Shown: in pieces, positions 42,934-50,704 of the stretch
Layout: each line of letters starts with the position of its first letter
Numbering within the stretch: position 1 is the stretch's first letter
Assembly (NCBI GenBank): GCA_027491785.1
Contig: JAOZGJ010000026.1
Location: forward strand, 1-53,527
From: Thermoproteota archaeon
GTDB lineage: Archaea > Korarchaeota > Korarchaeia > Korarchaeales > Korarchaeaceae
DNA: 53,527 nt
Direction: 5' to 3'
The notes under the pieces: generated by a model
What the model was told of the DNA's origin: nothing
Databases searched by the model: none
The model's input: the letters and a program-made list of their open reading frames with translations, nothing else
Translations under genes and position numbers: made by a program

Positions 42934-42956
42934 TGTAACACACCCTTTACAAATGG

Positions 42957-43031
42957 AGCCCCGGGCGGGATTCGAACCCGCGACCTCCGCCTTACCAAGG
43001 CGGCGCTCCAACCGAGCTGAGCTACCGGGGC
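42957..43031 (-). tRNA. tRNA-Thr(GGU)
   Basis: Acceptor GCCCCGG/CCGGGGC with discriminator U (usual for archaeal tRNA-Thr), D arm GCTC..GAGC, anticodon arm CCGCC-TTGGTAA-GGCGG giving GGU (codon ACC) and T arm GCGGG-TTCGAAT-CCCGC. It is 75 nt with no intron and no CCA. TTTATAAAT at 43056-43064 on the same strand is a well-placed TATA box. The proteasome beta start is only 23 bp downstream. Confidence 0.95.
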
Positions 43032-43065
43032 CCACCTTACCATTAACTGAATCTCTTTATAAATA

Positions 43066-44745
43066 CTATTTTTGGTTCTTCCGATATCGTAGCATAATTC
43101 CTATAGATAGAGTTATTATTAATAGGATCGCTAAATATGGCATTAAACTCACGTACTGCCTATATACTGAGATTTTCACTATGATCTTAGATCCTCTAGG
43201 GAAATAGCCACTATAGCTTGAAGAGAGAGTAGATATATAGATAAAGAGGCCTTTATCATCCGAATACCACATGTAGTAGGTGGATGGAAGTTTGCTCTCG
43301 ATACGAACGTTCTTTATATTTTCTTTTAAAGCCTTTAACTTAATGTATATTGTAGGTATAGTATTGGTTAAATAAATCTCATAGCTATTATCTGTAATGG
43401 CCTTAACTCTGTATTGTGGTATACTCTTATCACCTATTTTTAAAGAAGGATCTCCTAGGACTACCTCATATGCTGCTTCGGTATTTTCGATACCTTCCTT
43501 CTGAAATTCCTTTATATGAATGTTATTGACAGCCATAACAGCTTCTCCTATAGAGTACCCATCCATTAGCATCAAAGTAATGAGATCGGGATAGGACGTA
43601 CCTGCCTCTGAGCTAATACTGAATTCCACTTTCCTAGAGCCAATATAAGCAAAGGCTCCAGCTTGGAGCATAGAATAGGCTATCGATCCTTCAGGACTCT
43701 CCAGCTCTGAAAACCTTAAAGTATCACAGGATAACGTGATCGCTATTGAACCATCAAGATCCGTCTTCTCTATGAGGGAGGATGTTATTATAGGATAGCC
43801 ATCGCTCTTTAAAGCCATTACATATGGATTCCCATGCAAATTTAGGTAAATTATACCACCCTTCGCATCGCTCAATATTGATAGTGAGGTTTCTGAGGTT
43901 ACATTGCTATATGACACATCAGGATGTATTATCTTAGAATCGTAACCATAGAGCGAAGATATATATTCTATTTTATGGGCTAAAGGGAGGCCATCCTCCA
44001 GAGAGATGCCTCTTACAACCTTATTTGAGATCGAACGTTCAAAGGTGGGTCCTGAGAGAAGCATGAAAGGAGTATCTATAGTAATCCCAGTTATCACTCC
44101 AAGCGGTATATCTAGGAATGGATCTTTGTCCACGTTTAATGCTATCTTTAGAACTCTCTCATATCTTCTGTAGTTATAATCAACTATGGGTTCGGTGATC
44201 ATGATCAAGTAGCCCACACCTTTTAGCGATGATGGATCTACTTTAATGCTGTCCATATCTATCATTCTGGCTCCTTTTAGTATTGCCGCATATGCTGCTA
44301 AAATAGCATACTCGACTCCATCTGTGCTGAAAAATAAAATAGCATACTTGGATCTCCTCTTGGATATGCTCCCTATGATACCATTCATCTCGCTTAGGAT
44401 GGAATGAACTTCGCTTCTATTGTACAGGATATCTGGTTTATTAATTTCATGTAAATAGACTAAAAGATATGCTAAGTCTCTAGGATTTAGTCCATTTATA
44501 TTTATATCTCTACTTATTTTAACCTTCCTTACCGGTATTCCCATCCTCTTGAGCCTTCGATCGGTCTTAGTAATGTTGCCTGACAGAACTATCCTGTAGC
44601 TGTCATTTAATGAAGATATGTAATAAGCTGCGGTTTTGACATCGTCAGTTAAATAAATTGAAGGTAAATTTTTTGAACTAGATAGTGGGAGATACTGGAA
44701 TAATATGATGGCCAGTAAGAGATAAAGAAGCTTCAATTCAATCAT
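43066..44745 (-). CDS. membrane-anchored gingipain-like (C25, caspase-fold) peptidase, predicted
   Basis: A 559-residue surface protein when started at ATG 44745: signal peptide MIELKLLYLLLAIILFQ, ectodomain, and one C-terminal helix (PYLAILLIITLSIGIML) with a basic cytoplasmic tail. The ectodomain has the clan CD dyad pattern: IIYLNLHGNP with His about 304 and IAITLSCDT with Cys about 340. It is followed by AGAFAYIGSRK, GYSIGEAVMAV and VLGDPSLKIG, all typical of peptidase family C25. A beta-sandwich-like region follows before the anchor. Substrate unknown. Overlaps the upstream small gene by 8 bp, so the two are coexpressed. Confidence 0.75.
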   Translation of the reverse strand: MIELKLLYLLLAIILFQYLPLSSSKNLPSIYLTDDVKTAAYYISSLNDSYRIVLSGNITKTDRRLKRMGIPVRKVKISRDININGLNPRDLAYLLVYLHEINKPDILYNRSEVHSILSEMNGIIGSISKRRSKYAILFFSTDGVEYAILAAYAAILKGARMIDMDSIKVDPSSLKGVGYLIMITEPIVDYNYRRYERVLKIALNVDKDPFLDIPLGVITGITIDTPFMLLSGPTFERSISNKVVRGISLEDGLPLAHKIEYISSLYGYDSKIIHPDVSYSNVTSETSLSILSDAKGGIIYLNLHGNPYVMALKSDGYPIITSSLIEKTDLDGSIAITLSCDTLRFSELESPEGSIAYSMLQAGAFAYIGSRKVEFSISSEAGTSYPDLITLMLMDGYSIGEAVMAVNNIHIKEFQKEGIENTEAAYEVVLGDPSLKIGDKSIPQYRVKAITDNSYEIYLTNTIPTIYIKLKALKENIKNVRIESKLPSTYYMWYSDDKGLFIYISTLSSSYSGYFPRGSKIIVKISVYRQYVSLMPYLAILLIITLSIGIMLRYRKNQK

Positions 44746-45070
44746 TTCCCCCACACATATGTTTAAGCAAGAGGAAGTAATGAAGGTTCCCAAAACCATA
44801 TTCTCTAACGACTCCTTCGAGGTCTAGGGATATCAAGCATGGACTCGAACAAACAGGGGTTCTCTTTACGGAAAACGCAACATATTTCCATTCATCTTCC
44901 TCTCCCAGAAAATCAGATAGCGAGGACAGTTTCTCCTTGGATGATAGGATGGATCTTATAAAGGTGATGGTGAGATCGGCTATTATATCTAAAGCTTTAT
45001 CTGTTCTAAAGCCGTGCTTTTTAGCTAGATCTCTTACTAGTTCGGATATTTTGCTTTCTACCTCCTCCAA
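44738..45070 (-). CDS. small protein of unknown function upstream of C25-like gene
   Basis: Not recognised. The 110-residue product is predicted cytoplasmic, with an N-terminal helical half (VESKISELVRDLAKKHGFRT, DIIADLTITFIRSIL) and a C-terminal half with three cysteines (PVCSSPCLISLDLEGVVREYG and a final HMCGG). The CSSPC and later Cys could bind metal or form a disulfide. Translation overlaps the start of the surface protease gene, so the pair is likely functionally linked. Start ATG at 45070, with TATA context confused by the tRNA-Gly gene 25 bp upstream. Confidence 0.65.
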   Translation of the reverse strand: MEEVESKISELVRDLAKKHGFRTDKALDIIADLTITFIRSILSSKEKLSSLSDFLGEEDEWKYVAFSVKRTPVCSSPCLISLDLEGVVREYGFGNLHYFLLLKHMCGGND

Positions 45071-45094
45071 TTGGATGCACCCAAGATCGGATGG

Positions 45095-45168
45095 TGCGGC
45101 CGCCGGGATTTGAACCCGGGTCTCCGGCTTGGAGGGCCAGCATCCTATCCAGGCTAGACTACGGCCGC
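45095..45168 (-). tRNA. tRNA-Gly(UCC) with C33
   Basis: Acceptor GCGGCCG/CGGCCGC with discriminator A, T arm CCGGG-TTCAAAT-CCCGG, anticodon arm CTGGC-CCTCCAA-GCCGG. The seven-base loop gives anticodon UCC (codon GGA) but position 33 is C instead of the near-universal U. It is 74 nt without intron or CCA. A minus-strand TTTTTAG box at 45193-45199 is a plausible promoter. Confidence 0.93.
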
Positions 45169-45356
45169 TGATCCTTAGTGAGAGTTACGAATCTAAAAAC
45201 CTTTTGCAGTGATATATCATATATATCTTTCTTTATGGAGTTACCTTTTAGCATTAGGTTAGTAGAAAATAGGCCGCTACTTGAAATGTATCTTAAAATT
45301 AAATAAGATAGCAGCGCAATGCCCTATGGGCTATGGGGATATAAGATTACCGCAAC

Positions 45357-45366
45357 ATTTATAAAT
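45357..45366 (+). promoter_or_regulatory. TATA box of tfb
   Basis: ATTTATAAAT is a perfect 10-bp palindrome centred at 45361.5. Transcription should start near 45387, which excludes the ATG at 45319 and supports a GTG start at 45406/45409. The remaining 45169-45356 stretch holds AT-rich inverted repeats (around 45211-45227) and no gene that I can see. Confidence 0.6.
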
Positions 45367-45405
45367 CCAAAATCAGGAGTACTATTCGGCAATTTACTAA
45401 GTTGG

Positions 45406-46422
45406 GTGGTGGGTTACCTGTCTAAATCTGAGGAGAAACGTAAAGATATTAAAAGGACTTCTGAAGTTGAGGAGGAATTTCGTTGCCCTCGGTGTGGAAG
45501 CACGAATATAGTGGAGGATCCGGAAACTGGCTATCTGGTATGCCAAGATTGTGGGTTAATTATCGATTCCAACATACTCAATTTCTCTAAAGACTGGAGG
45601 GCATTTGATTCGGATGAATATATGGAAAGAGCCCATGCAGGTGCCCCAGTTACTCCATTAAGGCCTAGCTTTGGTTTAGATACTGAGATAACTCTAACTC
45701 GCGGATTAAGTAAGAAATCAGTAAATCAGCTAAAAAGGACGCAGAAGCATGTGGCTGATTCTAAGGAAAAAACAGTAGAACCTGCTTTAAGGAAGATAAG
45801 GGATGCAGCCGAGTCCTTAAATATACCGCAGGAAACCATAGAAGATGCTGCTACTTTATACAGGATGGCAGCTCGTGCAGGGCTAGTTAAGGGAAGGAGC
45901 ATGGATGCTATGGTAGCAGCAGTCATATATGCAGCATGCAGGAGAACCGATGTTCCAAGGACCTTAGAAGAAGTATCTAGGTACTTCTCATTGGAGGAAA
46001 AAGAGGTCGGAAGAAGCTTTAGATTTCTCTTTAGGAAACTTGGTATACAAATACCTCCACCTAAACCAGAGAACTTCGTCTATCTCATATGCTCCAAATT
46101 GAATTTGCCCGAAGAAATTGCTACTCAAGCTATTAGGATAATAAAAATAGCTAAGCGCAACGGAGCTACTATGGGAAGGGAACCCGTTGGAGTTGCTGCA
46201 GCAGCTGTTTATATGGCTTGCCAAGAGCTAGGAATACATAGAACGCAGAGAGAGCTGGCTCAGGCTGCTAATGTCACTGAAGTGACCGTACGAAATAGAT
46301 ATAAGGAACTAATACAAAAAGCTAGAAAGGAATGGCTTGAAGAAATACAAGAAGAGAGGTTATCAGAGATAAAAAGGAGGATCTCTGAGAAAATCAAGGC
46401 ATCCTCCCAAGCACGAGAATGA
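45406..46422 (+). CDS. tfb: transcription initiation factor B (TFB)
   Basis: Recruits RNA polymerase to TBP-bound promoters. The 338-residue protein has an N-terminal zinc ribbon FRCPRCGSTNIVEDPETGYL then VCQDCG, the B-finger/linker region with WRAFDSDEYMERAHAGAP, and two cyclin folds (about 130-225 and 225-320; GRSMDAMVAAVIYAACR and GREPVGVAAAAVYMACQ are the paired cores), ending in the recognition helix TEVTVRNRYKEL. The frame is open to ATG 45319 but the added residues resemble no TFB and lie upstream of the TATA box. GTG 45406 or 45409 is the likely start. Confidence 0.95.
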   Translation: MVGYLSKSEEKRKDIKRTSEVEEEFRCPRCGSTNIVEDPETGYLVCQDCGLIIDSNILNFSKDWRAFDSDEYMERAHAGAPVTPLRPSFGLDTEITLTRGLSKKSVNQLKRTQKHVADSKEKTVEPALRKIRDAAESLNIPQETIEDAATLYRMAARAGLVKGRSMDAMVAAVIYAACRRTDVPRTLEEVSRYFSLEEKEVGRSFRFLFRKLGIQIPPPKPENFVYLICSKLNLPEEIATQAIRIIKIAKRNGATMGREPVGVAAAAVYMACQELGIHRTQRELAQAANVTEVTVRNRYKELIQKARKEWLEEIQEERLSEIKRRISEKIKASSQARE

Positions 46423-46426
46423 GAAC

Positions 46427-46435
46427 ATATTTATG
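46427..46435 (+). promoter_or_regulatory. TATA-like box before rpoP
   Basis: ATATTTATG begins five bases after the tfb stop and lies about 40 bp before the rpoP ATG, leaving room for a short leader with GGTGAT. rpoP may thus have its own promoter. Confidence 0.4.
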
Positions 46436-46470
46436 TGCGGTATCTAAGTAAATCGCTCTTGGTGATGCTG

Positions 46471-46614
46471 ATGTACCAATGCCTGAGATGCGGATATGTA
46501 TTCACTAAGGAGGAGATGGAAGAATATTTTAAAGACTTCAAATGTCCTCGTTGTGGTTATAGGATATTAAGAAAGGTTAGAAAGGAAGAACCCAAGGTAG
46601 TTAAGGCGATTTAA
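46471..46614 (+). CDS. rpoP: RNA polymerase subunit P (Rpo12)
   Basis: Small zinc-binding RNA polymerase subunit, homologous to eukaryotic Rpb12. The 47 residues are MYQCLRCGYVFTKEEMEEYF, then KCPRCGYRILRKVRKEEPK: two CxxC pairs about 17 residues apart and the basic RxLxK tail of the family. The ATG at 46471 follows GGTGAT by four bases; ATG at 46465 would add two residues. It stands between tfb and the signal peptidase gene, and the next start is two bases after its stop. Confidence 0.94.
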   Translation: MYQCLRCGYVFTKEEMEEYFKDFKCPRCGYRILRKVRKEEPKVVKAI

Positions 46615-46615
46615 A

Positions 46616-47158
46616 TTGACAGATAGCGCTAATAAATGGCTTGGTAAGGAGTTAATAGTTCTAGCTGCTCTCTTCATAGTTTTTCTGTTATTTTTCAAAG
46701 TAGCACTTCCACTTCTCACAGGAGTAGAATCACCGTTCACTGTGGTCACTTCAGGTTCCATGAGGCCCACATTAGAGGTAGGAGACCTGCTCATAGTGAT
46801 AAAAGAAGATCCTTACCGGCTTAAAGTAGGGGATATTATAGTATTTAGAGTTCCTTGGTCGAGCTCTCTTATAGTTCACAGAATTGTGAGAATAGCTATG
46901 AGCCCTAACGGTCCTATATTCTTCACAAAAGGTGATAATAACCTAGTTATGGATCCTGGTTATAGGACAATGGACGATATATATGGAAAGGCAATATTCA
47001 GGATTCCCTACGTAGGAGGAATCCTTGAAATTTTACAGAGTCTCCCAGCAAAAGTGGCTATAGTAGGAATAATAGTAGGAATATTGCTATACGAATATTC
47101 TCAGAGGATGAATGTAGAGATAGGAGAGGATAGTAACGAGGATCAGATGGAGCTATAG
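46616..47158 (+). CDS. sec11: signal peptidase I (Sec11 type)
   Basis: Cleaves signal peptides at the outer face of the membrane. The 180-residue protein has an N-terminal anchor (LIVLAALFIVFLLFFKVALPLL), the catalytic Ser in TSGSMRPTLEVGD (about 46-58), His instead of bacterial Lys in LIVHRIVRI (about 82-90) and an Asp in FTKGDNN, as in the Ser-His-Asp archaeal/ER type. A second hydrophobic segment (VAIVGIIVGILLYEY) lies near the C-terminus. Starts at TTG 46616, probably cotranscribed with rpoP. It would process the surface protease and the membrane regulator of this window. Confidence 0.95.
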   Translation: MTDSANKWLGKELIVLAALFIVFLLFFKVALPLLTGVESPFTVVTSGSMRPTLEVGDLLIVIKEDPYRLKVGDIIVFRVPWSSSLIVHRIVRIAMSPNGPIFFTKGDNNLVMDPGYRTMDDIYGKAIFRIPYVGGILEILQSLPAKVAIVGIIVGILLYEYSQRMNVEIGEDSNEDQMEL

Positions 47159-47256
47159 TTGCACAGAATAGAGATGAAGGGTAAACATACAGATATTCTT
47201 ATTATACGTTAATTTATTTGACCTATTAATTCTGTACTATATCATACCAGAGTCCC

Positions 47257-47267
47257 TTTTATATAAT
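47257..47267 (+). promoter_or_regulatory. TATA box of tbp
   Basis: TTTTATATAAT includes the palindrome TTATATAA centred at 47262.5, 22.5 bp before the tbp ATG, suggesting an almost leaderless mRNA. TBP would bind its own strong promoter. Confidence 0.6.
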
Positions 47268-47284
47268 AGATCAACCCGGTAACA

Positions 47285-47935
47285 ATGAGTTGGGAAAATA
47301 TGCCATTCGACAATGACAAAAGCGGATTGATAGAAGAGAAAGTTTCTAGGGAAAGTGATATAGAAAAAATGCTAAGCGAGCTAAGGGAGCCTGAGATCAC
47401 CATACAAAATGTAGTATCCTCTGCTGACATTAGGCAGAGGCTGGATCTCCATGAAATAGCTAGGAAAATTAAAAAATCTAGATACGATCCAGAGAAGTTC
47501 CCAGGACTTGTCCTTAAATTAGATGAACCTAAGGCGGCCCTACTATTATTCAGTAGTGGTAAATTTGTTTGCACTGGTACAAAATCAGTCGAGGAATCAG
47601 CTAGAGCTATCAATGCGGCAATAGAGGTGCTAAAAAAGCATGGTATAGAAGTGAAGAGAAGACCTCTTATAAAGGCAGAGAATATAGTTGCCTCTGCCAG
47701 ATTATTTATTAAGGTAGATATAGAGAAGTTAGCTCTAGAACTACCTAATACACTCTATGAGCCTGAGCAGTTTCCTGGCCTGATATTTAGAATGAAAGAT
47801 CCGGATGTTGTGTTTCTTATATTCGCATCGGGTAGCTTGGTATGTACTGGGGCTAAGAAGGAATCGGATGTAAAGAGAGCAGTATATAAACTTAGGAGGA
47901 TACTAGCTGAAGGTGGCTACTTGGTATTTGATTGA
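47285..47935 (+). CDS. tbp: TATA-box binding protein (TBP)
   Basis: General transcription factor that bends promoter DNA. The 216-residue protein has the two pseudo-repeats: ITIQNVVSSADIRQRLDL with DPEKFPGLVLKLDEPKAALL, and KAENIVASARLFIKVDI with EPEQFPGLIFRMKDPDVVFL, each followed by FSSGKFVCTGTKS or FASGSLVCTGAKK. An acidic N-terminal extension of about 35 residues (SWENMPFDNDKSGLIEEK) precedes the core, longer than in most archaeal TBPs. It lies 0.9 kb after tfb, with rpoP and signal peptidase between. Confidence 0.96.
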   Translation: MSWENMPFDNDKSGLIEEKVSRESDIEKMLSELREPEITIQNVVSSADIRQRLDLHEIARKIKKSRYDPEKFPGLVLKLDEPKAALLLFSSGKFVCTGTKSVEESARAINAAIEVLKKHGIEVKRRPLIKAENIVASARLFIKVDIEKLALELPNTLYEPEQFPGLIFRMKDPDVVFLIFASGSLVCTGAKKESDVKRAVYKLRRILAEGGYLVFD

Positions 47936-48006
47936 ATTGAATATCTGAGAAATGCTTCTTGGACTACCTTAATATTCTTTTAACTTTAGGTAACTGGGGT
48001 GATCTC

Positions 48007-49104
48007 ATGGTGAAGACTACAGTTTCCGTTATAAAAGCAGATGTAGGAGGTCTTGCAGGCCATCATATCGTTCATCCTAGGCTTAAGAAGATAGCCACAG
48101 AAGAACTATCTAAGGCCAAGGATAGCAGACTTATAGAGGACTTCTATGTGACCTCAGTCGGCGACGACCTTCAATTGATTATGACTCATAGGAGGGGAAC
48201 GGAAAACCCAGAGATACATGAATTAGCTTGGAACACCTTTAAGAAAGCTACTGAGGTAGCTAAAGAACTAGGTTTGTACGGCGCTGGTCAAGATCTCTTA
48301 AAAGACGCATTTTCAGGCAATCTCAGAGGAATGGGTCCAGGGGTAGCGGAAATAGAATTTGAAGAGAGGCCTTCTGATCCAATTGTGATATTCATGGCCG
48401 ATAAGACGGAGCCCGGGGCATTCAATTTTCCAATGTTTAAGACCTTTGCTGATCCATTTAACACAGCTGGTTTAGTTATAGATCCCAGGTTACATGACGG
48501 CTTCATTTTTGAGATAATGGACGTCATAGAGAGCAAAACAGTTGAAATGTCCTCTCCAGAGGAGATGTATGACATCCTCTCCTTAATAGGAACTCCTAGT
48601 AGGTACATAGTGAGGAGGATCTTCAGGAAATCAGATAGGGAGATAGCAGCATGCGTAAGTACCACTAGACTTAACTTAATTGCCGGTAAATACGTGGGGA
48701 AGGACGATCCCGTAGCTATAGTGAGGGCTCAAAGTGGCTTTCCTGCCTTGGGCGAGATATTAGAGCCATACTCATTTCCCTTCCTAGTTGCTGGTTGGAT
48801 GAGAGGATCTCACCATGGCCCTCTAATGCCTGTCTCTGAGGCAGATGCAAGACCTACTAGATTCGATGGGCCGCCTAGGATAGTTGCTTTAGGTTTTCAA
48901 GTTCAGAACTCTAAGCTCATAGGTCCAAGTGATCTGTTCTCCGATGTAGCATTCGAAGAAGCCAGAAGGATGGCTAATCTCGTAACGGACTACATGAGAA
49001 GACATGGTCCCTTCATGCCTCATAGACTAGGACCCGAGGAAATGGAATATACTACCCTCCCAAAGGTTCTAGAGAAACTAAAGGATAGATTTAAGCCCGA
49101 GTGA
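48007..49104 (+). CDS. fbp: bifunctional fructose-1,6-bisphosphate aldolase/phosphatase
   Basis: Unidirectional gluconeogenic enzyme of archaea that condenses triose phosphates and then removes a phosphate. The 365-residue protein begins MVKTTVSVIKADVGGLAGHH, the family N-terminus with metal ligands, and has LYGAGQDLLKDAFSGN, GMGPGVAEIEFEERPSDP and MADKTEPGAFNFPMFKTFADPFNTAGL (in parts). ATG 48007 follows GGGGTGATC and is chosen over an in-frame ATG at 47959. It converges with triosephosphate isomerase, which makes its two substrates, overlapping by 14 bp. Confidence 0.97.
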   Translation: MVKTTVSVIKADVGGLAGHHIVHPRLKKIATEELSKAKDSRLIEDFYVTSVGDDLQLIMTHRRGTENPEIHELAWNTFKKATEVAKELGLYGAGQDLLKDAFSGNLRGMGPGVAEIEFEERPSDPIVIFMADKTEPGAFNFPMFKTFADPFNTAGLVIDPRLHDGFIFEIMDVIESKTVEMSSPEEMYDILSLIGTPSRYIVRRIFRKSDREIAACVSTTRLNLIAGKYVGKDDPVAIVRAQSGFPALGEILEPYSFPFLVAGWMRGSHHGPLMPVSEADARPTRFDGPPRIVALGFQVQNSKLIGPSDLFSDVAFEEARRMANLVTDYMRRHGPFMPHRLGPEEMEYTTLPKVLEKLKDRFKPE

Positions 49105-49780
49105 TCTCAGTAAAAGGTTCTATTAACTCTCTAATTTTTTTGTATGGATCTGGGCTCTTAGCTACAGCTGATGCTACCAGTACGCCATAGCTTCCCAGCT
49201 TTATTGCTGCTTTTACATCCTCTCCACTAGTTATCCCAGCACCACAAACGAGATCTACATTTGGATTTACATCAACTATGGCCTTGAGAGAGTCCACTAT
49301 CACCTCCGGTTTGGCCTTTGATACGGGAATTCCTGTACCTATGAGCTCAGGAGGCTCTATAGCAACAGCATCTGGCTTTAAGGCAGATACAGCAGCAGCT
49401 TCCTCTGGAGTTGGAACACACACAATCGAGGAGAGGTTTAGATCTCTCAGTATCTTAATTACCTCACTTATATGATGCAAGCTCACCTGCCTTTCAGAAT
49501 GGTTTACTATAGCTCCAGCTCCTCCTGCTATCTTCACAAAAGCTGGTGGTATGTGTCCTGTATAAGCCCCTGCGCTGATTGGATCTACATGCTGAGCATA
49601 AATAGGTATTTCAACACTGGAGGCTACGGCTCTAAGATCTGCTATATTAGGCGCTACCCCGATGAGAATGCCAGTCTCTCTCCATACATCCTCAGCAGCC
49701 CTAGCTACTCCTATAGCATTATCCCCTGAAGATTCTAAATAAGCCTTGAGATTAATTAAGAGCCTCGGAATCTCTGTCAT
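49091..49780 (-). CDS. tpiA: triosephosphate isomerase
   Basis: Interconverts glyceraldehyde-3-phosphate and DHAP. The 229-residue archaeal short form has the catalytic Lys in LINLKAYLE (about 8-16), the electrophilic His in AIVNHSERQ (about 90-98), the base Glu in VAIEPPELIGTG (about 139-150) and phosphate-binding VCGAGITSGED and GVLVASAVAK. It would feed the neighbouring FBP aldolase/phosphatase. A 14-bp palindrome directly before its ATG may be an operator. Confidence 0.97.
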   Translation of the reverse strand: MTEIPRLLINLKAYLESSGDNAIGVARAAEDVWRETGILIGVAPNIADLRAVASSVEIPIYAQHVDPISAGAYTGHIPPAFVKIAGGAGAIVNHSERQVSLHHISEVIKILRDLNLSSIVCVPTPEEAAAVSALKPDAVAIEPPELIGTGIPVSKAKPEVIVDSLKAIVDVNPNVDLVCGAGITSGEDVKAAIKLGSYGVLVASAVAKSPDPYKKIRELIEPFTEITRA

Positions 49781-49804
49781 AGGGATACATCCCTTAAATT
49801 TTAA
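49781..49804 (-). promoter_or_regulatory. tpiA promoter with 6-bp inverted repeat
   Basis: AGGGAT-AC-ATCCCT (49781-49794) touches the tpiA start codon and lies next to TTAAATTTTAA (49794-49804), an AT-rich TATA-like element that could also serve the divergent DUF89 gene at 49834. Confidence 0.4.
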
Positions 49805-49833
49805 TCAATTTTTCGGTCATACTACTGAGAAAA

Positions 49834-50700
49834 ATGAAGATAGATTACAGATGTCCCGCTTGCATACTTAAAGTAGCTGCGAGAGAGGCTCAAATACTGG
49901 AGCCAAGTGTAAGGCTACCCTTTATTAGAGAGGTAGTGAGGATTCTTAATAGTGAACTTGATAAAGCTCTCACACCAGCTCACATTGCCTATTATAGGGA
50001 AATACTGCTCCAGAAATTCTCAGGGAGGAAAGATCCTTATAAAAATATCAAGCATCAGTTGATGACTATCATAAATGAGAAGATCATCCCTCTAATTAAT
50101 GAAGAATTATCTAACCTCCCAGAAGGCTATCATAGATTTAGATGGCTGGTGCTTAATTCATCGGCTATTAATGGTTATGAGGTTCCTCTCTATAGTGGAA
50201 TGGATCTAATAAATCAATTTATGAAGGTAATAAGAAAGGACTTGCAGATAGATCATTCCGAAGAAGTCTTTGACCTGATCTCTAAGATGGGTTCTAATGA
50301 CATAATCTCCCTGATCTTAGACAACGCCCACGAAGCTCCTGTGGATCTGTTACTTGTAAAGTATCTCAAGAATATAGGTAGAACGGTATACGTTTTCGCT
50401 AGAAAGAACCCATCAGCTGATGATATAACCTATGAAGAGCTGAAAAACATCTATAATAGTCCGTACATCTTTGCTCTTGAATCCCCCCTCGGTGTAATGG
50501 GCGAAAAAGAGAGCGAGGTAAATATGAACATACTTAGATCATCAAGGTTAATTATTGCAAAAGGCATGGCTAATTATGAGACATTAACAGAAGTGGATCT
50601 AGGTGTACCAGTATTTCACCTAATGACTCTTAAATGCGAAGCCGTAGCTGAGAGCATTGGAGGAAGCCTAGGTAGTCCAGTAGCCTTGCTGAGGAGGTGA
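49834..50700 (+). CDS. DUF89 family metal-dependent phosphatase
   Basis: The 288-residue protein belongs to DUF89 (COG1578), related to damage-control phosphatases that hydrolyse abnormal sugar phosphates. It has an N-terminal CPAC motif (DYRCPACILK) typical of the archaeal branch, the metal site ISLILDNAHEAPVDLLLVKYL (about 163-183) with DNA.E.. D pattern, ARKNPSADDIT, and IIAKGMANYETLTEV near 249-263. It lies next to sugar-phosphate genes, which suits a metabolite-repair role, though this is inference. Stop and AMMECR1 start are separated by four bases. Confidence 0.9.
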   Translation: MKIDYRCPACILKVAAREAQILEPSVRLPFIREVVRILNSELDKALTPAHIAYYREILLQKFSGRKDPYKNIKHQLMTIINEKIIPLINEELSNLPEGYHRFRWLVLNSSAINGYEVPLYSGMDLINQFMKVIRKDLQIDHSEEVFDLISKMGSNDIISLILDNAHEAPVDLLLVKYLKNIGRTVYVFARKNPSADDITYEELKNIYNSPYIFALESPLGVMGEKESEVNMNILRSSRLIIAKGMANYETLTEVDLGVPVFHLMTLKCEAVAESIGGSLGSPVALLRR

Positions 50701-50704
50701 TCCT

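Noticed and set aside
42934-43035. N-terminal extension of the proteasome beta reading frame
   Set aside because: This part is the tRNA-Thr gene read through in frame; the beta subunit starts at GTG 42933 or 42930 after AGGGTG.
44746-44799. Upstream start of the C25-like gene adding 18 residues
   Set aside because: The extension has cysteines and precedes a clean signal peptide that begins at ATG 44745, so the shorter form is preferred.
45319-45405. Upstream ATG giving TFB 29 extra residues
   Set aside because: The added sequence matches no TFB, and the tfb TATA box lies inside it, so transcription starts downstream.
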